DNA from: Salvia splendens
Taxonomy: Eukaryota > Streptophyta > Magnoliopsida > Lamiales > Lamiaceae
Direction: 5' to 3'
NCBI RefSeq assembly: GCF_004379255.2
Contig: NC_056037.1
Location: forward strand, 33,763,012 to 33,827,011
DNA: 64,000 nucleotides
The notes beneath the pieces were generated by a model, which was given only the letters and a program-made list of their open reading frames with translations, was not told the DNA's origin and searched no databases. Every line of letters begins with the position of its first letter. The first letter of the stretch is position 1. Below, piece after piece: positions 54,841 to 64,000 of this stretch. The translations under genes were made by a program, and so were the position numbers.

Positions 54841-57800
54841 GAGTGAAAACTGAAAAGGTAAGGTTTTGGCTCGATTTGAGGTAGCCGTATATCTCCAAAC
54901 TATCCCTTTTGTAAAGATTATTTTGTTGAATTTAAGTAGGGTTCAAAATTTGTGTAGTTAGCTTTTTGTTCTATTTAAATTTTTGTATTTGTATGGCATA
55001 AAATTGGAAAGTTTATAGAAAAATATTTATTTTACATATTGTTATTACCTACAATTCAGTGACTTAAGTTGACTTAAGTCACCCGGCTCATATTTTTAAA
55101 ATATTGTTTGATTGTGCATTAATACGAGTGTGGTAGTGGAATACAAGGGTCTCATTTTGACTTTTGGAAGTTGAAATCTTTTCAAATACTTATTCACACA
55201 AGATTAGATTGACATGATTATTTAGTATTGACATTTATTAGCATTAAAAAAATAAAACAAATGCATTTATTTTTTCTTGCCATAACTCTGATTTTTGTCC
55301 TTGTTTATTGTTATTTATTTTATTTTATATATTTAATTTGATTAGAATAAATGACATGATAATTTTACGCGAGACAGGGTTTGATCTTGCTATCGGTGCA
55401 AGCCCATTTGCCCGAGCTGAAGCCACCACCGTGTGACATGATAAAGGATAGCGCGCAATGTGTGGAAGCCAAAGGGTTGCAAGCCCTAACATTTTTCGTG
55501 GCTCTTTATTTGGTGGCGTTAGGGAGTGGGTGCGTTAAGCCTAACATGGTAGCTCATGGGGCTGACCAATTCAACCAAGCTGATCCAAAACAATCCAAGA
55601 AACTATCCTCATACTTCAATGCTATCTACTTTGCCTTCTCATTGGGCGAGCTCGTCGCTTTGACCCTTCTCGTTTACGTCCAAACTCACTCCGGCATGGA
55701 TATCGGCTTTGGTGTCTCGGCCGCCGCCATGGCCATGGGCCTAATCATCATCATTTCCGGCACGCTTCTCTATCGAAACAAGCCTCCCCAGGGAAGCGTA
55801 TTGACACCTATTGCACAGGTTAGAGTTTTTTTTTCAATCACTTTTTTCCTATTATAAATGTGCCATTTCGAGATATACACTATTAATATTAAATAGTAGA
55901 CTATTAATTATTTTGTTCTAATTATAATTACAATTTTTAGTAAATGAACCATACATATCACTAATTCAGTGCACATGTTAATTAGAGTTGTTTCTCATTT
56001 ATTTCACACGGCACAATACTATATAGTCCCATAAGCCCATAACTTAGTCCCAAAGAGCGTGAGCGAATGAAATAAATATGGAGCGACTTTAAATTTTTGA
56101 GCCAATTATACTCAATCAAGCAAACGTAGTACTTACTACCTTTTGAATCTTAGTCAACTTCTTTAGCTGTCTCCTCTAGGATTATTATATGTTATTCATC
56201 AAATTGTCTGTAACATGCATGTGTTTGTCTCTGATGATTATGAATGTATTCTTGTTTTCATTAGCTGATCAAGATTAAATTATCCTCCAACTCTCCGTTA
56301 TAGAAAAAGAAAAATATTAAATAAATAATAATCGAATAGCATTAGTTCCACTTGATGCAGGTGCTCTGATTAGCCATTCATATGTGTCGAATTATAATAC
56401 TCCATTAATTCAGCTATGTCGGAATTTGGAATCTAGCTTCCACCTAATTAAAATACATCTACACACATAAGCATTTTTATTTATTGAGTAATTAAACATT
56501 ATAAATTGTAGGTACCTGATGCCTCTAAATTTTTAATCTTACCGGGTCAATTTTATTTAAATTACTTGCACATCGAAGTTTTGTTTAGATTAATGTTTTA
56601 CGAATTTCCCTTTTTTCTTAATTTTGTTTTAGGTGATTGTGGCTGCAACTCGAAATAGAAAGCAAGTGTGCACATCTGACAACACCATATCCGACAGTTT
56701 TCCCAATAGTCAACCCACCCTAAGATTCAGGTAATTTAACTATTTCCACTTTCCATTGTGCATAGTTTTTTTTTTAAAAAAATCAAAGTTGGCATGATTC
56801 ATGATAATAATAATACCTATTTCTTCAATTAGACAAAATACACCCTAAAACTAGTGTAAATTGTAAAAAATAAAAAATAAAAAAATTGGTCAATTCCCAC
56901 AAGTTCAAAAAATCAGTCGGAAAGTCATAAAGTTTGAATATGTTCGCAAGAGAAAAAATCTAGTCACTCATACGATATATTGTTAATGGTTTTCAACTAA
57001 ATAGCAATATTTTCTTTGTAAACGTAGATAATATGGTTTCGACTAAGCCGTTTACGTATGATTTCTCAGTTGTCATATAGCATCAGCTAAAATTTCATAA
57101 TAGATCCAAATTTATAGTTTTTCCTAGTGATTTTAAAGTCGTTTGATTAAACTTTATAATATTTCCAAAAATTTTCCCAATATAGTGATTCGCATGCAAC
57201 TAAACCCTAAAACAAAATAATAAAAAAAATGTCAGATTCTTGAACAAGGCATGCATCAAGAAAGAGGAAGAAAGTGAAGAAGAGAGCAGTAAATGGAGAG
57301 TATGCAGCGTGAAGCAAGTGGAGCAAGTGAAAACACTGATATCAGTGGTTCCAATCCTATGCTGCACAATCATGTTCAACACCATCCTCGCCCAGCTCCA
57401 GACCTTCTCCGTCCAGCAAGGAGCCGCCATGAACACCCGCCTCATTAAATCCTTCCACATCCCCCCGGCCTCCCTCCAGGCCATCCCCTACCTCATCCTC
57501 ATCTTCGCCGTCCCCCTCTACGACGCCGCCGCCCCCCGCTCCATCACCCCCCTCCGCCGCCTCGGTGCAGGCCTCCTCCTCTCCACCTTCTCCATGGTCG
57601 CCGCCGCCCTCGTCGAGCGCAGGAGAAGGGATAGTAGTAATGCCGCTGTGCTGTCGATATGGTGGATTGCGCCGCAGTTTGTGATATTTGGGGTGTCGGA
57701 GATGCTGACGGCGGTGGGGCTGGTGGAGTTCTTCTACAAGCAGCCGCTCGAGGGGATGCGGGCGTCGCTCACCGCGGTCACCTACTGCTCCTACTCGTTC

Positions 57801-58028
57801 GGGTTCTTTTTGAGCTCGGGGCTGGTGTCGGTCGTGGACGGGGTCACGGGGTGGCTCAGTGATAATGATCTTGATAAGGATCGGTTGGATCTGTTTTATT
57901 GGCTGTTGGCGGTGCTTAGCTTTCTTAATTTTCTTAACTATCTGTTTTGGGCTAACTGGTATTCCAGTGGCGTTATTAGAGTTGGTGGTGATGGTGATAT
58001 TGATATTGATAGTGATAGTGTTGTGTGA
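54372..58028 (+). CDS. NPF4: NRT1/PTR family (NPF4-type) transporter, complete five-exon gene
   Basis: A proton-coupled MFS transporter of the plasma membrane or tonoplast; NPF4 members carry nitrate, abscisic acid or other hormones. Inferred exons: 54372-54504, 54578-54795, 55378-55818, 56633-56730, 57236-58028, all with GT-AG borders. They total 1683 bp (560 aa), normal for NPF. Key segments: LDWRGKPSNPQKHGGMRAAA; LQGFEIMAIAAVGNNLITYV (helix 1); FIGTLFILSLLGGFLSDSYL; the PTR signature region LVALGSGCVKPNMVAHGADQ FNQ; SSYFNAIYFAFSLGELVAL; LLYRNKPPQGSVLTPIAQ; LAQLQTFSVQQGAAMN; and FFYKQPLEGMRASLTAVTYC. The ExxE(K/R) helix-1 motif of proton-coupled nitrate transporters is replaced by FEIMAI, as in other NPF4 members. 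The C-terminus ends in an Asp/Gly/Val tail. The ATG at 54372 is chosen; an upstream in-frame GTG is ignored. The substrate cannot be told from sequence. Confidence 0.93.
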
Positions 58029-58309
58029 TTTGGTTTTGAGATGTTAATATCCCTTAATTAGCATATAAAATGTACAGGATATGTTTGTCATAATTTGTAG
58101 ATCAGATCATTTGATCATTAAGGGTATAAAAATGGTGTTCCTTATCCACTAGTGGTGTATCAATTATGCTACTTATACTATGTGTAGTGTATGTATTAAG
58201 ATGCATACATACTCACATACACTACAATGTAGGCAGTGGTTGCAAAATCAATCCTATTTTGTGTTTCTCAGCTGGTTTTGAATGTGTAGGGTCCTCACTC
58301 TAGTGCACC

Positions 58310-59585
58310 CAATGTTGTCAAATAGCGGCTATAGCGGGGATATTGCGCTATAGCATATCAGTTTTTAATGAAAACGCTATCGCCACACCGATACGTAGCA
58401 TTTTTCTGTGGCGGTCGTGGCGCCATAGCGCTACCATATCCTGCAATAGCGGTATTTTAGCCCAATTTTGACTTTTTGGTGCTAATTTTGACTTTTATTT
58501 GGCTTTTTATTTTTAATTTAATTTTGCATAGGCCCAATCAACCCACCCCAATAATTCTAAACCCTAATTCCACAACCCCAATATGCCGCTTTTCATCTTT
58601 ACTCCTTCAGTCCTTCCACAATCTGCCACCCACCGTCGCGCCGCCGCCTGTTGCAGCCTAGCCAGCACCCTCCAGCCCCACTCAGTGACTCAGCCACCGC
58701 CCAGCCATACAGCCCCTCCTATTCACAATCTGCACCCTACAGCCCCTCCTATTCACAATCATCCCCACTCAGTGACTCAGCCACCGCCCAGCCACTTGAC
58801 GCCGCCACCCCCGCCACCAAAAATTGCATGATAGGAACAAGCTTAGTGCAACCGATGAATTTGATCCTATTATTCTCGATGATATTGATGAGTGCAATGA
58901 GTGGCTAGTTGGGGAGTTGGATGATGATGATGATATTGATGGTGGTAATTATTTGGTTCATGATGACGATGATACACTTGATTGGAACATGGTGTATAAG
59001 GCTTCGGGTGTTGGAGAGCCTAGGACATATACTAGGTCAAAGAAGAGGAAAGAATCTTCTACATCTAGTTCAAGTTGACTTAGAGTTTCTAAGAAAAAAG
59101 AACCTATCATACCTAGAAAAGGGAAAGGGAAAAGGAAAAGGCTTGCGCTTGTAGATGAAGAATCGGAAGAGGAAGAATTTGAGGATAGTGTAAGTGGAGA
59201 TCAAGAGGATGAAGCAATGGAGGATGAAGATGAAATGGATGCCGATGATAGTGATGATGATGAGCTAGAAGACTATGTTGAGCTTGATGATTGATGTCTA
59301 TTGAGCTTATCATGGTTTTATGTTTTGTTGAACACTTGAACTAAAGACTTTAATTGCTAGATTTTTATATAATTATTTTCTATTTTATGCTTTATTACAT
59401 GTTTTTAGAGTTTTTAATGTTATATTTTTATTATTTTCTAATTTTTTAAATTATATATGAATATATAAATATTATTTTATATATTTAATTAATGACCGCT
59501 ATATCCCGCCATACCGATACGCTATATCCCTGTGGCATTTTTCGGGCGAACCGCCATGAACCGCTATACTGCTTTGACAACATTG
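58310..59585 (+). mobile_element. hAT deletion derivative (1276 bp), TSD AGTGCACC
   Basis: The 13-bp terminal repeat CAATGTTGTCAAA is perfect on both ends. A perfect 8-bp duplication AGTGCACC lies at 58302-58309 and 59586-59593. Subterminal sequence carries repeated GCTATAGCG/ATAGCGG motifs. The interior keeps the extreme 3' end of a transposase gene joined to Pro/Ser-rich sequence, with the catalytic part deleted. Confidence 0.93.
58824..59294 (+). pseudogene. C-terminal tail of a hAT transposase
   Basis: The frame reads FDPIILDDIDECNEWLVGEL, an Asp run, HDDDDTLDWNMVYKASGVGE and PRTYTRSKKRKE. After one stop (TGA at 59076-59078) it continues in the same frame with KKKEPIIPRKGKGKRKR and a very acidic end (EESEEEEFEDSVSGD ... 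YVELDD-stop). The pattern 'DPI..L.DID..NEWL.G' with a downstream W..V..ASG is familiar from the tails of plant hAT (Ac-like) transposases after the dimerisation domain. The RNase-H-like catalytic core is absent. Confidence 0.6.
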
Positions 59586-59593
59586 AGTGCACC

Positions 59594-61009
59594 CACTCTT
59601 TTTTTTTCTTTGTTAATGCATACTCCATGACAATAGTGCTGCTACACAATAGAAAAAAGGAAACAGGAGAACCAATTCTCACTATGGTAATTGGTTAGAT
59701 AGTAACTCAGAGAAAGAGATTTGTAAAGAAGGCAACCATAAGATTATGCATGAATAATGATGAGACAAAATGAAAGATGAGACACAGCTCTCATTTTCTT
59801 ACTATGAATGATTCACCTTTTACACAAATAAAAAACATGTCTGAAACATGTTGGAGGCGAGGCCCCTCCTTTGTATATCCTCCAACCACCAATTCCTTGA
59901 TGTTACTGTGTTGCCTAAAAGATAAGCATTAATGGACCCCCCATTGCAAAACCAATATGACCTCTTTTTTTCTTGCTTTTAGATCTCTTTTCATCCTTGC
60001 ATTGTTGGGACATGATTATGATGATAACTTACCTACTCTACCAATATATGGAAGCCTCTCTAAGGGTAAAATGCTTGTTCATGTTACTAACTTACATATA
60101 TGTATATTGTGTACAATTTTACGTACCATCATTAACCCAGAAAATATACATTATTTGTGGATAATGTTTAACAAAAATTCCATATCGCAAAGTGTTCCAA
60201 TTAGTCCATATATAGGGTTTGATAAAATTGATTGATTAATTTAAGCATCTTTAATTAGTTAACTTTTGCCCAAGAGTAGTATAATTAGTTTACTTTTTCC
60301 CAATAGTAGTACCATTCGAACATCATTTTGATATCAACGATTAATCCACTTAATACGATTTGACATAATAATCCTTCTCGAGCAACTCAAATGAACATTA
60401 TCAACTTTAACTCTCCCAAAACACAAATTTATGCAATCAACATCATTACCCAAAATATCTACTAAGATGCATTTTTAACTCTTATATCCTAAAACTGATC
60501 ATTTCTATAATTTGAACTTGCTTCATCTAATCCAATAGAACAAATAGAGTATTATTAAACACCAGTAGATAAATAGTGGAAAGCAATAAATGATCGCAAA
60601 TAAAGGAGGGTATAAGAGTTCTTTGGAGACAAAATTCTTGGGTTTTGTACTCAACAAATATATCATTACTAATGGACAAGAAAATGAAAACATAACAAGC
60701 TCATGGTCTTTCAATATCCTCTTCTAATGCGTATGATTTTAAAAACTTATCACCTCCAATTTACATAGCACCAGACAACATAACAGAAAGAAGATCTCAC
60801 AGTGAAAAATCGAGGATAGGAGCTTGAATTCTTGGACAACGAACCTTATAGTAGATAAAACCCATACCTCGCGATGGGATCACTTCTTTACATAATAATG
60901 TAGCCTCACACATTGACATTTGCATGTTTGGTGCGTATTACAACCCATCTATGCGGCCATACCACCTCATACGGTATCACAAGTCTATTAATTATGGTAT
61001 ATAACCATG
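59594..61009. other. Intergenic DNA and CAND1 3' UTR
   Basis: No exon or bounded element was found. The right part downstream of the CAND1 stop (minus strand) should contain its 3' UTR, whose end could not be placed. Confidence 0.55.
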
Positions 61010-63937
61010 TCATTCATTCCGGATGGATGAGTATTTCTCAGATAGTGTCTGAGACTTGCCAATTTCATTCATGAGATTCTTAAACTTGTGACTACAATCT
61101 CCTCCGCTGCAAATAAATAAAAACAAAGCATAAAAGAAATGAAAACCAAACTTATATCAACAAAATTTTCTTGCAGATATTTTTGCTAACAAACGAAAAA
61201 GTGAATCTGAACCATTATTTACAGGCATAGCAAAATGAATCCTTAAATGTTTATTAAGATCAAATATCAGCAAAGACTAACTATTACGTTTAGGATATTA
61301 TGGAAAATGGTGGATGTATCTTGGTGGATTGAATGTTAGATTTTTTGAACTTAATAAAAACTTCACATCTGTAACAAGAATCATATGGATTCCATCTCTC
61401 AAATCAACTGGTCAGTAATCCAAATTTACAAATCATGGGGCTCCTGGAGCAGATATGACATTAAAAAATATCTAAAACGAAAAATTGCAGAGATGGAAAG
61501 GAGCCAAATATATAGCATATTAGGGAGATTTTAGAAAAAGCAAAAGCACTCCAGCACCTCATCCAGAAAGATAAAGGATTCATAAAATTTGCTGGATTTC
61601 TTACCATGTTCAATGAGTATTACTAGAGTTCAGGGAAACGTAAAAAGGATATTTCCTCCTGAAGAGTGAAGGCACAAATATACCTTATTCGGTTCAAAGA
61701 TGCAATCGCTCGAAGGGCACTCCGAATCATGTCTTCATTACGATCTACTTCTTGTTTGACCGCATCTTGCTTGGGCCTAAAATTGATGGTCTTGTGGAGA
61801 GGACTCACCAAAGAATCCAATACTGAAAGTCCGTGTAAATTAAATTAAAATTACCCGAACATAATTGGAAGTATATATTAGAATTTTATGTTCATATATA
61901 ACAAGAAATTGAGATATACCTGCCAACACAGCAGATGGGCACTTATCAGCCAACTTTGAAAGGATAAGATGGCAAGGCATTTTAACATCATAATGATCTG
62001 CAATAATGAAAAGGTATGAGGTTTAAAACTCCACTGTCACTTCTATAGCACATACAACCAACAAATGGAAGTACAGATATTGAAAGAGGAAAAGATGATC
62101 GGTACTTCAAATGTTCGCTTACCATCTAATCCAGATAAAAGGTATGGTACTATAAAAGAAGATGGGTTCACTTGATCAAGGCAACTGTCTAACAGAGTGT
62201 CAACACATTCAAAAGCAGCTTTCCTCAATTCAAGCCCATCATCTACCGTGTGCTTGAAAGGGCCAAGATCGACTGTCCTGATCAACTCTTTCTGCAATGA
62301 GAAAATTGGCCAGAATAACACATTAAAAAGTTCATGTTCTCAAATACTATGCAGCCACTATAGGTAAATAAAGTGATAATATAATGTGGGGCATTACATT
62401 TGAGCAGGGCAATAAAAGAGAGAAAATTATATACTTGAGAGGAAACAATTGACACGTGAATAGCTATGAAGCTGAGATCATATAATACATGAATTCAGGA
62501 GAAAAAGTCAGCATCGTAGAATACAAATTCAAATGCTTTGCAGGTCATGATGGAATTTGATTACTGGTTCCAATTCCAGATCCAATAATTCTATTAAGAA
62601 TTTTGGAATACACAGGAATGTTTGAATGTGAAGCAATTCAAGCAAAATGATCACATTAACAGAAAATTCTCAAATCGTCCTTTTATATGAGACGCTTACA
62701 ACAGAATATTTAAACATGACATAAAAGATCACATAAAGAGAAATTCCTAAAGGCCATCCCAGAATTTTTATGTTTCTTTAGTCAAGAATCTAACAGAACT
62801 AAATCCAACATCCATAAGCATACTGAATCTAATGATTTGGAGGGGTCTTGAATACCATTAATTATGCTTTATGGCCCAATTCTCAAAAATCTCAAAAGAA
62901 AAACCCAGCCTTCTGAAAAAGTTGCAAATATGGCTCAGGAGTCAGGCCTACATTTCTGGGGTCAAATTTCTGATGTAAAAGTCTTGAATCCAAAGTCATT
63001 TTGATGCTTGGATAGAAAATAAAATCTATGATAAATTCATGACCTATTCGGGTCTTCCACGAACTTCAAGCCCAAAAGTTCAGGCTTTATCTTCAACTTT
63101 TTAAAAAAGCCACGGTTTGTTTTTGAAGTTTTAAAGGTTATGCCATTTTTGCAACTACGCCTAAATGTGGGGCCATAATGTAACCCTCTGCCTTCAATTC
63201 AAGGAATGCATACATCAACTTGAAGAGTCTACTTGGAACAATTGAAAGAACTTTCTTCATAGTATTATAGATGTAAAAGGATGCCATTTCAAACTGCATC
63301 AATTATGAAGAATACTTTCCATTTTCATGCTCAACATGAAACCTAAAGATAACAGGTAACATATACAGCCATACAAAGTAGAACCTTTAGCTTATTCAGA
63401 ATAAAGTGCAGATTGGGTTAAGAAAAGTTAGAATATGAATACACTCATGATCAACAGAATGCATCTGATAGCATTTGGAAGGTATATTATCTGTGATATG
63501 TACATACGATATGAACTGAAGCACATACCTTTATTACTGTTTGATCATAGAGGAGTGGCAATAGCTCTGGTAACAGGGACTTTATCAGGTTTGGTTTATA
63601 ATGAGCTGCAGTACTCAGGGCCAAAACAGCAGCACGCCTCACATGCTGCACATAGACCAATAAACCATAAAAATTGCATACATGGTCAAGCATCTTCAAA
63701 TGAGGCATTTAAAATGCAATCTGTTTCTCCTAAACAAAACATTGGGAAAACTGTCTTGAGAACAATTCAAAGCAAGTGTCTGACAATTACCCGGTTTTCA
63801 TCCTTGATAAGCATCAAGAAAGTAGAAATCTCGGGGTACAGAATCTCGTCTATTTTCTCCTGCCGCTCAACTAGAGAATATTTCACTGCTATAACAACAG
63901 TTGCTCGGGTGAATGCAGCAGGACTGGATGTCCTCTC
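61010..63937 (-). CDS. CAND1: CAND1 (cullin-associated NEDD8-dissociated protein 1), 3' exons
   Basis: CAND1 is a large HEAT-repeat protein that wraps unneddylated cullin-RBX1 and exchanges substrate receptors of SCF-type ubiquitin ligases; in plants it is needed for auxin responses. Minus-strand exons in coding order: 63937-63791 (ERTSSPAAFTRATVVIAVKY, KIDEILYPEISTFLMLIKDE), 63645-63529 (HVRRAAVLALSTAAHYKPNL, LLPELLPLLYDQTVIK), 62291-62123 (KELIRTVDLGPFKHTVDDGL, VDTLLDSCLDQVNPSSFIVP), 61997-61920 (HYDVKMPCHLILSKLADKCP), 61822-61684 (LDSLVSPLHKTINFRPKQDA, NEDMIRSALRAIASLNRI) and 61106-61010 (SGGDCSHKFKNLMNEIGKSQ, then TLSEKYSSIRNE-stop). Phases join without a break, and the C-terminus is complete. 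The remaining ~1000 residues lie beyond 64000. No defect was seen in this part. Confidence 0.93.
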
Positions 63938-64000
63938 CTACAAGAATATTTCAAGTATATTACTCTTTGCAGGAAAAATCATGTACTATTATTTTTATAT

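Overview
This is plant nuclear DNA. Genes are split by GT-AG introns, intergenic DNA is AT-rich, and LTR retrotransposons and DNA transposons are dense. The recognisable genes (CLC-c, ARF, MAD1, NPF4, CAND1 types) are plant genes. A eudicot is likely, perhaps an asterid/Lamiales species, but that lineage is only an impression from the proteins and TE families. No prokaryotic, organellar or CRISPR-like content was seen.

Layout. 1-540 (minus): first exon of a CLC-c-type chloride/nitrate channel whose body lies left of the window. 910-18740: a transposon graveyard. It holds PIF/Harbinger elements with 3-bp target duplications, hAT-like elements with 8-bp duplications and a Pack-MULE with a 9-bp duplication, nested up to two deep, plus a broken auxin-response-factor 3' end (5248-~6930). 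One Harbinger-like element carries a 12-copy, exactly 74-bp tandem array (12281-13223). Each repeat has a perfect match to the plant snRNA upstream sequence element and a TATA box. 20234-25247: a 5-kb MuDR-type MULE with ~470-500-bp terminal inverted repeats, a decayed transposase (minus) and a decayed plant-mobile-domain gene (plus).

25483-37862 (plus): a complete 16-exon MAD1 spindle-checkpoint gene (predicted 734 aa), with MITEs, a hAT element and tRNA-like SINE heads in its introns. 41649-46688: an intact, very young Ty1/copia element (one 1318-aa polyprotein; LTRs differ at one base by eye). 50119-52253: a very young non-autonomous Ty3/gypsy-like element with LTRs identical by eye, coding only a 415-aa Gag-like protein. 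54372-58028 (plus): a complete five-exon NPF4-type transporter (560 aa). 58310-59585: a hAT deletion derivative. 61010-64000 (minus): the 3' exons of CAND1, continuing past the right edge.

The cellular genes are independent single-copy-type plant genes, not an operon or cluster. What links the window is transposition: duplications at nearly every element boundary give the insertion order, and several elements carry host-gene pieces (NFD4-like exons in a Pack-MULE, a PMD gene in the large MULE, possibly the ARF tail next to a Harbinger element).
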